64,000 bases of DNA from JAPOXR01 sp965199765 (GCA_965199765.1 CBDATC010000001.1:62001-126000), one strand, 5' to 3'; shown: positions 15,747 to 25,677, counted from the first letter of the stretch. The notes: generated by a model from the letters alone, not told the origin. Made by a program: numbers and translations.

Positions 15747-17906
15747 ATGATCATCACCTCTTCACACACTGCTGTTTCCGTGAGCGCAAAGGTCTGGCTG
15801 AATGGACTGTGCGATAGCGTGATCGATGACTCCAAACGCTTTGATGCCGCATCAGTCCAAATCTCTCGCCAAACCGGAAGGGCCAAAGCCGAAACTTATA
15901 CTGATGTCGGTCTGCCTATTCTTCAGCCACAAACCTCAAAAGTTGAAATCGGAGCACTGGTTTGGGACGAATACTTCGATGGTCTTTCCTGCGGTCGAAC
16001 TGCTGAACATTTCGCTAGAGTCATCGCTTCATTGGTTCTTTCTAAAATCACAGGATTTCGTCTTAGTGATCAACCAGTCGAAGCCCAGTCGCCTTCATAC
16101 CCAATTGATGCCGCTGAATCGTTCCCTGACCTAGTCGCATGCGTTGATCTTGGTGAATTCACAGCAAAACCGGAAAACCATTCGATTGAGATAACCCCGC
16201 AGCTGGCTGAATTTGGACAAATATTTGGACTTTTGAAACGAGTCGACACAAATCTTGAACCAACAAAATACCTGACTTTGTCAGCTGCAGAAAATACATC
16301 CGCTCTAGATGCTGCAAGGCAAATTGCCTTGGAACAACAGACTCTCGGCACTCAACTGCCGGAAGGACTTGAATCCTTGGATTTGGATGCTGCCGCAAGA
16401 GCACTGAGTTCAATACCGTCTCCCTCAGCGGCAACTGTCTATTATTTTGCTAACTGTGACTCTCCCCATCACACGATTCGATGCCAAGCGGCAGAAGCAT
16501 ATCCGCTCTTTGCGGATCTATTGGCGACCGACACCGAACTGTCCAAATTGATCGATAACAAAATGGACCTGGCACCCGCTATCGCAAAGCGGTTGGGCTT
16601 GAGCAAAGGACACGTGAGGCGTCTTCGGAAGCTCACGACCCCAGTTCAGTCAAACCATGCAGTTGGAAACAACGCGATACTCCAGGCAATTCCAGAATAT
16701 AATCAAAGAAACCGGGGGTACAAGCTTAATTCTAACACTGGTTTAGAGCAGATCTGTAAAGTGCTAAAATCTTTTCCAGCGAACTGGGTTCCCGAAACCA
16801 ATTCATCGTGGAATGATCTGCTTGGAGTTTTTTCGTGCTGCGCATTGCCATTAAATGCGGCGTTCAATGTCAGTTTTGAAGATTTTTTTCTGACCGCAAA
16901 GGCCGATTGGCCTGCATTCAAAGCAACGTTGAAAAATTCATGCGAAATTCGAGATTCACGTTTTGAAATTGAGGAGCTTTCGCTTGCAACATCTGACGCG
17001 ATTGAAATGGTTGACGACTACAGCCGGAGCGTTTTGCTACCGGTTATTCTAGAAAGAATCTCTGCAGCCAACACGAATCTGCCGGTGCTGCTGCAACCCG
17101 ACTTGGTCGAAGCACGCCGCCTAGCCTTCACGATCCTGGTTGGGAGAGCAGAAAACATTGCGGCGGTGCTGCTTTCAGCGGCCCGAAAATGGATGCATCG
17201 GATGCCGGCGCTCATTGAAGCGGAACGAATCCACAATCAGAATGACGATAGCGAAGACCAAATATTGGGCGATGGAATGGAGTGGCCATCGCTTTGCAGC
17301 GACTTTGAAGCCTCAAACGGGTTTGTGGTCAGAAATCTCTGCTCGGAATCAGCATTGCAAGTAGAGTCCCATCGCTTATCGCACTGTGTCGGCAGGCTGT
17401 ATGTCAACTCAGCACGAGATGGAACGTGCCATATTTTTTCTGTTCGGAGCAAAGATAACAGCGAGAGTTATTCCACGATCCAATTATCTTGCCCCAAATC
17501 AGGACCAGCTGCGCTGGTGCGTGCCGACATGACGGTCATGCAACATAAAGCCGAAGGAAACGGCAAACCTGCAGCGGCGGCGAAGAAAGCTTGCAGCGAA
17601 TGGTTGGAAAACATTCGAAACGGTAATCTGCCAATGAATCTTGACACGGTCCAATCTTGGCGCCGACGGCGGCGCGAAGCGGAGCTTGAAGGATGCGAAG
17701 AGCAGCTGACCGCTGAGCAGATTGAATTCATCTGGCAAACCGTTCTTGGGCGCAATTGGAAAAGTCCTGAAGTTCGCTTAGCGATATGGAATGAATGGCA
17801 GTACCATATCCTTCGAGGTCAACGAACACGGTTAAACGAACCAAAGGATCTCTTGCAACATCCCGGAGTGCAGGATTTTTTGACGGCGATTAGTCCAAAT
17901 TCCTAG
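15747..17906 (+). CDS. PcfJ-like domain protein of unknown function
   Basis: A 719-residue protein with a good start (AGGAAACCCGC before the ATG). Three parts can be described. The N-terminal 230 residues match nothing I recognise. Near residues 270-295, APAIAKRLGLSKGHVRRLRK looks like a helix-turn-helix. Near residues 535-610, LSHCVGRLY followed by HIFSVRSKDNSESYSTIQL matches the core of PcfJ-like proteins, first named from an enterococcal conjugative plasmid. The C-terminus is rich in charged residues. No partner genes for conjugation or phage functions lie nearby. The gene stands between two gene-poor stretches close to a tRNA cluster, which is compatible with acquisition by transfer. Function is unknown, and the domain call rests on motif resemblance. 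Confidence 0.72.
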   Translation: MIITSSHTAVSVSAKVWLNGLCDSVIDDSKRFDAASVQISRQTGRAKAETYTDVGLPILQPQTSKVEIGALVWDEYFDGLSCGRTAEHFARVIASLVLSKITGFRLSDQPVEAQSPSYPIDAAESFPDLVACVDLGEFTAKPENHSIEITPQLAEFGQIFGLLKRVDTNLEPTKYLTLSAAENTSALDAARQIALEQQTLGTQLPEGLESLDLDAAARALSSIPSPSAATVYYFANCDSPHHTIRCQAAEAYPLFADLLATDTELSKLIDNKMDLAPAIAKRLGLSKGHVRRLRKLTTPVQSNHAVGNNAILQAIPEYNQRNRGYKLNSNTGLEQICKVLKSFPANWVPETNSSWNDLLGVFSCCALPLNAAFNVSFEDFFLTAKADWPAFKATLKNSCEIRDSRFEIEELSLATSDAIEMVDDYSRSVLLPVILERISAANTNLPVLLQPDLVEARRLAFTILVGRAENIAAVLLSAARKWMHRMPALIEAERIHNQNDDSEDQILGDGMEWPSLCSDFEASNGFVVRNLCSESALQVESHRLSHCVGRLYVNSARDGTCHIFSVRSKDNSESYSTIQLSCPKSGPAALVRADMTVMQHKAEGNGKPAAAAKKACSEWLENIRNGNLPMNLDTVQSWRRRRREAELEGCEEQLTAEQIEFIWQTVLGRNWKSPEVRLAIWNEWQYHILRGQRTRLNEPKDLLQHPGVQDFLTAISPNS

Positions 17907-18220
17907 ATGCATCCAACCGGACGATGTGCGGTTCGACACCAATAGTACTGATTTCCGCGCCCATTGCATCGATGCACGACCCATCGTCTGCTTACATAAC
18001 GGCGAAACCGCTGAAAGCGGCTAGCACCGCCACTGGTTCGGGATCGCGATGCCACAAAAAACCGACCTGACGGGTTCCGCGACGGTCTGCCTCACTACGC
18101 CGACGCGTTGAGCCCGATGATCCGGAAGTCATCTGAAACAAGTCCGAGCTGACCCGTCTGCTCAACTTAAAAAGCGAAACTCAATCGCAGACGAACAGCG
18201 TTCAAACTTTTGTTCCTAAA
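17907..18220 (+). other. Intergenic interval between the PcfJ-like gene and tRNA-Asp
   Basis: About 314 bases with no supported gene. A short hairpin (CCGCT-GAA-AGCGG, near 18010) is present but has no T-tract, so it is not called a terminator. No insertion-sequence end or attachment-site repeat was recognised. Confidence 0.4.
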
Positions 18221-18298
18221 TGGCGAGGCTGACGGGATTCGAACCCGCGACCCCTGGCGTGACAGGCCAGTACTCTAACCGCTGAGCTACAGCCCCGC
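18221..18298 (-). tRNA. tRNA-Asp (anticodon GTC)
   Basis: On the minus strand the sequence folds into a full cloverleaf. The acceptor stem pairs GCGGGGC with GCCTCGC. The D-arm contains AGCTCAGCGG. The anticodon stem CTGGC/GCCAG encloses the loop CTGTCAC with anticodon GTC, and the T-loop is TTCGAAT. CCA is encoded at the 3' end (18221-18223). Confidence 0.95.
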
Positions 18299-18478
18299 AA
18301 AGCGTTAATTTGCCGCTCATTATGCGCCTGTTACGATCTATAATTCAAATCGTCAAGCAACTATTGTGTTTGAATCAAGTCTGTTGATTGCAGGTTCGAA
18401 GACACCGGCATTGTTGAATGCCATCAACCAAAAGCTCTGCCTCAAACACGCGGCAGCATATAACCGGTGTTCAAAAAA

Positions 18479-18553
<75 letters not shown>

Positions 18554-18596
18554 TCTCCGACCATTTCTCCCGCTTACGCCACCCGACATGGCGCGA

Positions 18597-18671
18597 TGGT
18601 GGGTGATGAGAGACTCGAACTCCCGACATCTTCGATGTGAACGAAGCGCTCTACCACTGAGCTAATCACCC
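18597..18671 (-). tRNA. tRNA-Val (anticodon CAC)
   Basis: Minus-strand cloverleaf almost identical to the gene at 18479. The loop TTCACAT gives anticodon CAC. The differences are at the wobble base, the last base of the anticodon loop and one T-loop base. CCA is encoded. The pair is a tandem duplication with divergence of the wobble base. Confidence 0.95.
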
Positions 18672-18724
18672 GCGACGCTGCTAAATAACCCGCTACGGTG
18701 GTTTTCGCAAATTGCAATATGTGC

Positions 18725-21139
18725 TCAGTGTTTCGCCACGCTGACAGTTTCATGCTGTTTATCCAAAAAGGATCGGTCAGGCGTACCCAACTCCATATCC
18801 CATTCTATGCGCTCCGGTGTCTGCGTCAGTGCCAATTCAAGCACTTCGCTGACATTCGACACCGGTGTGATATTCAGCGATTGTGTTACGCTTTCGGGAA
18901 TCTCCGAAAGATCTTTCAAATTCCTTTCGGGAATCAACACAGTCTCAATTCCGCCGCGCGCTGCCGCAAGCAACTTCGACTTGAGTCCCCCGATAGGCAG
19001 CACATTGCCTCGCAGCGTCACTTCTCCCGTCATCGCCACCGTGCGCCGGACCTTGATGCCGGTCAGCACCGATACAATCGCGGTCACCATGGCAACGCCT
19101 GCGGATGGGCCATCTTTGGGCATCGCTCCCTCTGGAACATGCACATGAATGTCGATGTTTGAGAAACCGGTTGGCTTGAAGCCGATTTCTGGTGAAATCG
19201 ACTGCACGTATGTCGAAGCTGCTTGGATTGATTCTTTCATCACATCGCCAAGCTTCCCGGTCGTCTTCATGCGCCCTTTGCCCTGCGTCGCCGTCGCTTC
19301 AATCGACAACAGGTCGCCTCCCGAAGGAGTCCACGCCAATCCTGTGACGACACCGATGCTATCAAGCTCCTCAGCGAGACCGAATCGAAACTTCGGCGGC
19401 CCCAAAAACTGACTAATTGATTTGGTCGAAACTGTGATGCTTTTGATCTCTTCCTTGGCAAGCTTGGTAACCGATTTTCTAGCAAGCTTGGCGATTTCCC
19501 GCTCTAGATTCCGAACACCGGCCTCTCGTGTATAGACCCGCACCAAATCCTCAATCGCTCGGTCCTTGACCTTGAACTCGCTCGCCTTGACGCCATGCGC
19601 CTTGCGCTGCTTCGGAATGAGATGACGCTTGGCGATCTCGATTTTTTCGTCTTCGGTGTAACCTTCCAAAGAAATGACTTCCATCCGGTCCAGCAGCGGT
19701 TCGGGGATATTGCCGATATAATTGGCGGTCGTAATGAAAAGCACATCGGAAAGATCATAATCGACATCCAGATACCGATCGACAAATCGCGAATTCTGTT
19801 CGGGATCCAACACTTCAAGAAGAGCGCTGGCCGGGTCGCTTCGAAACGAATTACCCAGTTTATCAACCTCGTCCAAAAGCATCAGCGGATTCGTGGACTT
19901 CGCCTTCTTTAAGGATTGGATGATTCGTCCGGGCATCGACCCGATATAGGTGCGTCTATGCCCTCGTATTTCCGCCTCGTCTCCCACACCACCCAGTGAA
20001 ATCCGCAGGAAATCGCGACCTGTGGCTTCTGCAGCTGATTGGCCAAGCGAAGTTTTGCCAACACCTGGAGGTCCTACAAGACACAAAATCGGGCCTGACA
20101 CTTTTTTGATGCGCTGCTGCACAGCAATATACTCAACGAGCCGTTCCTTGACCTTTTTTAGGCCGTAATGGTCGCGATCCAGAATTTCTTCAGCTTTAGC
20201 CAGGTCTGTTGTCGTGTCTCGTTTCAAACCCCACGGAATCGTAAGCAGCCAATCCAGATAACTTCGGATAACGCTTGCCTCGGCAACATTGTTGCCCATG
20301 GATTTGAGCTTTTTGAGCTCACCGAGCGCTTTCTCCCGAGCTTCCTTGGACAGCTTGACTTCATCAATTTTATCCTGCAGTTCGTCGATTTCCGAAGACT
20401 CGTCCGCATCTCCCAATTCACGCTGAATGGCCTTCATTTGCTCATTCAGGTAGTATTCGCGCTGCGATTTGCTCATCTGAGACTTAACTCGGCGTTTAAC
20501 CTTCTTCTCAACGAGTGCCGCTTGATTCTCTTTCTCGACCAGTTGCAGAGCCTTTGCCACTCGCGACTTGATATCACGCATTTCCAGTACTGCTTGTTTG
20601 CTCGGAACATCAACATTCATCTGAGCGGCAACCGCATCGGCGAGCTCACCAGGGTCTCTGATTTCCAAAACATTTTTCAAAATCTCTTCACCGCCGGATT
20701 TCAAGCGTGATGCGAAAAGTTTAAATTCATCCCGCAGCCTCTGAACCAAAACCTTGAGCTCAACTTTCGCATCATCGCTGCTGTCAAATGTGCTCATCAG
20801 CGGCGCAGCGAGAGCTTTAAGTGATCCATCTTCAACAAAATACTTATCGACCGTCATGCGCGTTTGCCCTTCGACGAGGACTTTAATTGTGCCGTCGGGA
20901 ATCTTCAGAAACTGCAGAATACTGGCCAAAACCGCTGTTTCATAAACTTCACTATCCTCTGGATCTTCAACTTCAGGATCCCTTTGCGCAGTCAAGAGTA
21001 TATCGGTTTCGGCTGCGGCTGCCTGCTCCAACGCTCGAATGGACCTACTTCGGCCAACGAATAACGGGCAGATCATTTTTGGAAACACGACGATGTCTCG
21101 CAATGGAAGTACCGGATAAGCGATGAGTTGCTCGGACAT
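18725..21139 (-). CDS. lon: ATP-dependent protease Lon
   Basis: Cytoplasmic AAA+ serine protease that degrades damaged and regulatory proteins; 804 residues, full length. The order is: N-terminal substrate-recognition domain (YPVLPLRDIVVFPKMICPLF); a coiled-coil linker with QREYYLNEQMKAIQRELG; Walker A GPPGVGKTS near residue 355; Walker B LMLLDEVDKLG; and a C-terminal protease domain with catalytic Ser in PKDGPSAGVAM near 680 and catalytic Lys in GGLKSKLLAA. A strong AGGAG lies 6 bases before the ATG. The tRNA-Val genes follow about 50 bases after its stop. Confidence 0.98.
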   Translation of the reverse strand: MSEQLIAYPVLPLRDIVVFPKMICPLFVGRSRSIRALEQAAAAETDILLTAQRDPEVEDPEDSEVYETAVLASILQFLKIPDGTIKVLVEGQTRMTVDKYFVEDGSLKALAAPLMSTFDSSDDAKVELKVLVQRLRDEFKLFASRLKSGGEEILKNVLEIRDPGELADAVAAQMNVDVPSKQAVLEMRDIKSRVAKALQLVEKENQAALVEKKVKRRVKSQMSKSQREYYLNEQMKAIQRELGDADESSEIDELQDKIDEVKLSKEAREKALGELKKLKSMGNNVAEASVIRSYLDWLLTIPWGLKRDTTTDLAKAEEILDRDHYGLKKVKERLVEYIAVQQRIKKVSGPILCLVGPPGVGKTSLGQSAAEATGRDFLRISLGGVGDEAEIRGHRRTYIGSMPGRIIQSLKKAKSTNPLMLLDEVDKLGNSFRSDPASALLEVLDPEQNSRFVDRYLDVDYDLSDVLFITTANYIGNIPEPLLDRMEVISLEGYTEDEKIEIAKRHLIPKQRKAHGVKASEFKVKDRAIEDLVRVYTREAGVRNLEREIAKLARKSVTKLAKEEIKSITVSTKSISQFLGPPKFRFGLAEELDSIGVVTGLAWTPSGGDLLSIEATATQGKGRMKTTGKLGDVMKESIQAASTYVQSISPEIGFKPTGFSNIDIHVHVPEGAMPKDGPSAGVAMVTAIVSVLTGIKVRRTVAMTGEVTLRGNVLPIGGLKSKLLAAARGGIETVLIPERNLKDLSEIPESVTQSLNITPVSNVSEVLELALTQTPERIEWDMELGTPDRSFLDKQHETVSVAKH

Positions 21140-21350
21140 GTCTTTTCTCCTGATGAACTGTCTGCAGCCGCATCCTGGCTGACTTGATACTTCTGTCGCC
21201 TAAGCGCTATCGAGCGCTGACTGACTTTATCGCCGGAAGACCGGGATTTCCACAGATCCCGATGGCAACGCTGGCAGTCTGTGGCATTGCATCGGCGAGT
21301 CTGCATTCACACAATCCCGAACCGGCGCAACCGCCTTACGGGAAATGGTG
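21140..21350 (-). promoter_or_regulatory. Upstream region of lon
   Basis: Interval of 211 bases between the end of tgt and the start of lon, both on the minus strand. It should hold the lon promoter and perhaps a tgt terminator. I looked for a heat-shock (RpoH) type promoter and found no convincing match. Confidence 0.35.
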
Positions 21351-22502
21351 TCAAATGGAAGAAACTTCAAGGGATATCGGCTGGTCGATCGGGCTGTGTG
21401 TTTGCGACTTTCGGAAATTCCGGTGGAATTCAGCAAACGAGTTGTCGGCTATCGATTGGCGAATGCTGCTCATCAGGTTCTGATAGAATCGCAGGTTATG
21501 AGCAGTCAGCAGAATTGATGACAGAATCTCCCCGGATTTACACAGATGATGCAGATACGCTCGGGTATACTGCAGGCAGGTCGGGCAATCACACTTGGAA
21601 TCCAAAGGCCCCGCATCGTCTGCATGACCTGCGTTTCTCAAGTTCACCGCTCCCGCCGATGTAAAAGCCTGCCCGGTTCGGCCAGACCGGGTTGGCAGCA
21701 CGCAGTCAAACATATCCACGCCGCATCTCACCGCTTCGACAATGTCGTCCGGTTTTCCAACTCCCATCAAATAACGCGGCGTTTCCGCCGGAAGCATTGA
21801 AGGAGCATAGTCCAATACTTCGAACATTTGGGCCTGTCCCTCGCCTACCGCCAGCCCGCCCAAGGCATAGCCGTCAAATCCTATGTCAATCAGCGCATGC
21901 GAACTTTGCTCTCTCAGTCCCCGGTAGACCGAACCTTGCTGAATTCCAAACAATGCACGGCCTCGCGAAGGGCCCAATGACTGGCGGCACCGCTCCGCCC
22001 AGCGCATCGAACGCAGCATCGATTGTTCAGCGGTCTTTTTGTCAGCCGGATAGGAAGTGCATTCATCAAGACACATCACAATATCGGAACCAAGCGCAGT
22101 TTGGATTTGCATGGATCTTTCCGGCGAAAGTTCATGGCGCGAACCATCAATGTGCGACTTGAAATGCGCTGCATGTTCGTCGATTTTAGTCAGAGCTCTC
22201 AGGCTCATAACCTGAAAACCGCCTGAATCGGTTAGGATCGGCCGCTGCCAGTTCATAAATTTATGCAACCCGCCAAGACGTCTGACTCGCTCTGCGCCAG
22301 GCCGCAGCATCAAATGATACGTGTTGCAGAGCAAAATATCGGCGCCTGTCTCCGCCACCTGTTCAGGTAGCATGGCTTTAACAGTAGCCGCGGTTCCAAC
22401 CGGCATGAATGCTGGGGTCCTAACTATCCCCCTCCTAGTTCGCAGAATCCCGGTGCGGGCTTTGCCTTCGGTCGCAGTGATCGTGAACAGAAACTTATCC
22501 AT
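21351..22502 (-). CDS. tgt: Queuine tRNA-ribosyltransferase
   Basis: Exchanges guanine 34 for preQ1 in tRNAs with GUN anticodons, a step of queuosine synthesis; the tRNA-Asp(GTC) at 18221 is a substrate of this type. The 383-residue TIM barrel has the TGILRTRRGIVRTPAFMPVG start, the substrate-loop ILTDSGGFQVMSL with the conserved Asp, and the zinc site CDCPTCLQYTRAYLHHL with a later His. The length is normal. It reads in the same direction as lon but is separated by 211 bases. Confidence 0.97.
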   Translation of the reverse strand: MDKFLFTITATEGKARTGILRTRRGIVRTPAFMPVGTAATVKAMLPEQVAETGADILLCNTYHLMLRPGAERVRRLGGLHKFMNWQRPILTDSGGFQVMSLRALTKIDEHAAHFKSHIDGSRHELSPERSMQIQTALGSDIVMCLDECTSYPADKKTAEQSMLRSMRWAERCRQSLGPSRGRALFGIQQGSVYRGLREQSSHALIDIGFDGYALGGLAVGEGQAQMFEVLDYAPSMLPAETPRYLMGVGKPDDIVEAVRCGVDMFDCVLPTRSGRTGQAFTSAGAVNLRNAGHADDAGPLDSKCDCPTCLQYTRAYLHHLCKSGEILSSILLTAHNLRFYQNLMSSIRQSIADNSFAEFHRNFRKSQTHSPIDQPISLEVSSI

Positions 22503-22588
22503 ATCGAGAGTCGCTTGAAACTACCGCGCTGACCGAAACCTCAGCTGAAAGACAGCTGCCGCGCTATTTGTCACCATCACGCCTTCTC

Positions 22589-24664
22589 CTATTCCCGACG
22601 TGTGGATCCAACGCGATGGTACAACACCAATGCCGCCCCGGTTACGAGACCTGCCACTGCAATCTTCGGATCTGGGACTAAAATTGCTGCGCCGGCAATG
22701 AGTCGCGCAACGACTTCCATGCGGTTTAGTTTGGTTCGTTCACATCCCGCCAAGGCCGAAGTAATCAGCCACATTGCACTTGCAAAAGCAAATAATATCC
22801 ATCCAAATTCCGCCCAGGTGACCATGCTTGAACTGATCATGGCCGGTGAATTCGCCGTCCTGCCATCAAACCATTCAATCAGCACCTGCAATTTGTAGAG
22901 CACCGCCGGGTGGTAGACGAACACGAAGGGAATAACGAACCCTGCGACCGACAACCGCGCTGCCTGCAATCCCGTCTTAATCGGGTCAGCTCCGGCGATC
23001 GGCGCTGCGGCAAACGCTGCCAATGCAACCGGTGGAGTTACCGTAGAAATCACGGCGAAATACACAACGAACAGGTGCAATGTCAGCGCCGGAATGCCAA
23101 CCGCCTCAATTCCTGAACTCAGGGCGATGACTATAACGAAATATGTCGCGCCCGGAGGCAGCCCCATACCCAACAGAATTGAACCGAGAGCCACGATCAC
23201 CAAAACAGAGAGCAAAGGTCCGGATGCGATTTCAGTCAGCAGTTGCGAAAGTCGCCCAGAGAATCCTGAAACCTGAATTAACCCGACAATCAAACCGATT
23301 GCCGCTACAATTACGATGAAGTTTGCGGACATCCGACCTGCAGTTGCGAATGCGCGCAGATAAACGCCAACCGATCGAGTTGTGGGAAAGAGCCACAGAG
23401 AAGCGGCTAGAGCCGAGACGAGCCCATAAAATCCGGCCTTCTGCACTGATGGCTGCGTAAACAGAAAATAAGAAAGGACACAGATCGGAATGACGAAGAC
23501 CAGACACTGCTTAAGCTCGATGCGGGTCAAAGCTGGCCGTTCACTTGGAGGAAGTTGGCCGATGCCCTGCCGATTTGCAGCAAAGTAAACGCTCAGAAAA
23601 ATTCCAAGATAATAGAATATAGCAGGCACGATCGCCGCAATGACAATATACCGATACTCAAGGCCGATCTGACCGGCCACAAAGAATGCAACAACTCCCA
23701 TCACCGGCGGCATAATCTGCCCACCGGTCGAAGCAGAAGCTTCTACCGCTCCTGCAAATGCAGACCGAAATCCTGATCGTTTGATGACAGGAATGGTCAT
23801 CACACCGGTAGAAACGACGTTGGATACCGCGGCACCGGATAATGTTCCGAACAGAGCCGAACTTGCGACCGCCGCATGAGCCGCGCCGCCGGTCAGACCT
23901 CCGGTCGCGCGGTTGGCGATTTTCATCAACAATTTACCGGCCCCGGATGCCATGAGCACAGCGCCGAACAAAACAAAAATTAAAACATTGCCGGATACTA
24001 CCTGCAGCGGCTGGCCGAACATGCCTCCGGTCTGGGACCAGAAATTAAGAACCATCGAACGCAGACTCTGGGCGGGAGTCTGCTGCGACCCTTGGAACAG
24101 TCCGGTCCAGTCTGGCAGGCTTCCCTTAATAAAGAAATAAATCACCCAAAATACGCAGAATCCAACAATGAACAGCCCAAAATACCGATATGCCAAATAA
24201 AGAGCGATTACGGTCGCAATTGGAAACATTACGAAGTCAATTCCTCGCGCTGTCGGAAGCAGACCAGCGTCGATTGCAAAAAGATTGGACATCCATGCCA
24301 GAATGGTTATCGCTCCAAGCATTGCGAGCGGCCATCTGAGCCAATTCCAGCGCTCCGAGTATGTTAATGTCAAAGTGCTGACGACGATTCCAAAGAACAC
24401 TGGAAGTCCAAGAATCAGACCTGTTGGAAGCAGAAAACTGCGTTCAAACGCTTTGTAGGCTGCGCCAAGCCAATGTTCTCTTAACAGAACACGCTGGTCT
24501 CTTCTGCTTAACTCCTCGAAGCCCGGTGTTGTGATTTCGATGAACCAGCGCACAAAGTCGGTCAAAGGTCCAGAAGCAGCGTAAACAGCGATCACTAAGC
24601 CAAAAACACAGGCAAAAATATCCGCCAGCCACTCTGCGGTACTCTTAGCCTTCTCGGACGACAC
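22589..24664 (-). CDS. TRAP transporter permease, fused DctQ-DctM (4TM/12TM, TAXI type)
   Basis: Membrane protein of 691 residues in which the small (DctQ) and large (DctM) TRAP permease parts are fused. The N-terminal 200 residues contain several helices. The large domain begins near residue 220 with SGNVLIFVLFGAVLMASGAG and continues with GGAAHAAVASSALFGTLSGAAVSNV and the conserved GGQIMPPVMG. TRAP systems import organic acids using ion gradients, and fused forms normally pair with a TAXI-type binding protein. None lies within the neighbouring genes. The start codon is GTG at 24664. Confidence 0.92.
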   Translation of the reverse strand: MSSEKAKSTAEWLADIFACVFGLVIAVYAASGPLTDFVRWFIEITTPGFEELSRRDQRVLLREHWLGAAYKAFERSFLLPTGLILGLPVFFGIVVSTLTLTYSERWNWLRWPLAMLGAITILAWMSNLFAIDAGLLPTARGIDFVMFPIATVIALYLAYRYFGLFIVGFCVFWVIYFFIKGSLPDWTGLFQGSQQTPAQSLRSMVLNFWSQTGGMFGQPLQVVSGNVLIFVLFGAVLMASGAGKLLMKIANRATGGLTGGAAHAAVASSALFGTLSGAAVSNVVSTGVMTIPVIKRSGFRSAFAGAVEASASTGGQIMPPVMGVVAFFVAGQIGLEYRYIVIAAIVPAIFYYLGIFLSVYFAANRQGIGQLPPSERPALTRIELKQCLVFVIPICVLSYFLFTQPSVQKAGFYGLVSALAASLWLFPTTRSVGVYLRAFATAGRMSANFIVIVAAIGLIVGLIQVSGFSGRLSQLLTEIASGPLLSVLVIVALGSILLGMGLPPGATYFVIVIALSSGIEAVGIPALTLHLFVVYFAVISTVTPPVALAAFAAAPIAGADPIKTGLQAARLSVAGFVIPFVFVYHPAVLYKLQVLIEWFDGRTANSPAMISSSMVTWAEFGWILFAFASAMWLITSALAGCERTKLNRMEVVARLIAGAAILVPDPKIAVAGLVTGAALVLYHRVGSTRRE

Positions 24665-24890
24665 TCTTTCAATTACTCCTAGGCATACCTAAAGATACGC
24701 ATTCATTCCTAGGTCAGCTTTATCGGCCTGCGGTTTAACAGGCGCGATATTTTTTTTCCACCGCAACACAATGAAAGCGATTCACAATCCATGTGATCTG
24801 TGCCGCGCGACAACTAACAGCCTTTCACTTGGAATTCTCGCGAACATACTTTATTTATTGACTCGGAAATAACAGCACATCACCGGTAAA

Positions 24891-25256
24891 ATGACCCCAT
24901 CGGACGCCCAGATTATGGAAGGCACACCTCTCATTCAGCCATCAACGACCGAACATCCTCTCTATGAGACGATCGTTGAAGCTTGCCGTTCAGTCTACGA
25001 CCCAGAAATCCCAGTCAACATTTATGATTTAGGTCTGATCTATACAATTGAAATCGGCGATGAGGGCGATGTTGACCTTATCATGACACTGACCGCGCCA
25101 GGATGTCCGGTTGCCGGAGAAATGCCGGGTTGGCTAGCCGAAGCGGTTGAACCATTGGAAGGCGTAAAATCGGTCAATGTCGATCTCGTTTGGGACCCGC
25201 CTTGGGGCATGGAGATGATGTCTGATGAAGCACGCCTTGAACTGGGGTTCATGTGA
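24891..25256 (+). CDS. sufT: Iron-sulfur cluster assembly factor SufT (DUF59/MIP18 family)
   Basis: Cytoplasmic protein of 121 residues with a DUF59 domain, including DPEIPVNIYDLGLIY near residue 45 and the cysteine motif TAPGCPVAGEMP near residue 68. SufT proteins help maturation of Fe-S proteins, together with the SUF machinery. The next gene, 67 bases downstream, is a SufA-like carrier, supporting the call. The sufBCDS genes usually found upstream are not here: the neighbour on that side is the TRAP permease on the other strand. Confidence 0.9.
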   Translation: MTPSDAQIMEGTPLIQPSTTEHPLYETIVEACRSVYDPEIPVNIYDLGLIYTIEIGDEGDVDLIMTLTAPGCPVAGEMPGWLAEAVEPLEGVKSVNVDLVWDPPWGMEMMSDEARLELGFM

Positions 25257-25323
25257 GCGGTCTTGCGGCAGTCGCGGACCTGCAGTGTGAAAACTAACTG
25301 TACAACGGACTGAGGAATTCGCC

Positions 25324-25677
25324 ATGTTCGCGAACGACGGTAAACAAGCAGTGACCATGACCGACTGCGCAGTGCGGCAAATCAAAAAGCTCATGCGGAA
25401 TTCGGGAAAACACGGGCTTCGCATCGGCGTCAAAAAGGGTGGTTGCGCGGGAATGGAATATACAATGGAATTCGTCGAAGCCGCCGATGCGGCAGACGAA
25501 GTCATCGAACAGGACGGAGCACGGGTATTGATCGCTCCGCTTGCTCAAATGTTTTTGTTCGGAACCGAAATTGACTATTCCCAAAGTCTATTGGAATCGG
25601 GTTTTCAATTTAACAATCCAAATGTTGTGGAAGCCTGCGGCTGCGGCGAGTCGATCCGTTTCGAAATTTCGGATTGA
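25324..25677 (+). CDS. sufA: A-type iron-sulfur carrier protein (SufA/IscA family)
   Basis: Carrier that transfers Fe-S clusters to apo-proteins; 117 residues. The three conserved cysteines of the family are visible: one in KGGCAGMEY near residue 41 and two in ACGCGESIRF near the C-terminus. The YSQSLLESGFQFNNPN segment is also typical. It is downstream of sufT and upstream of tpiA in the same direction. Confidence 0.94.
   Translation: MFANDGKQAVTMTDCAVRQIKKLMRNSGKHGLRIGVKKGGCAGMEYTMEFVEAADAADEVIEQDGARVLIAPLAQMFLFGTEIDYSQSLLESGFQFNNPNVVEACGCGESIRFEISD

Noticed and set aside
18000..18030. Hairpin CCGCT-GAA-AGCGG as a terminator of the PcfJ-like gene
   Set aside because: The stem has only 5 bp and no T-tract follows.
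21181..21300. Heat-shock promoter before lon
   Set aside because: I found no pair of boxes resembling the alphaproteobacterial RpoH consensus at proper spacing.
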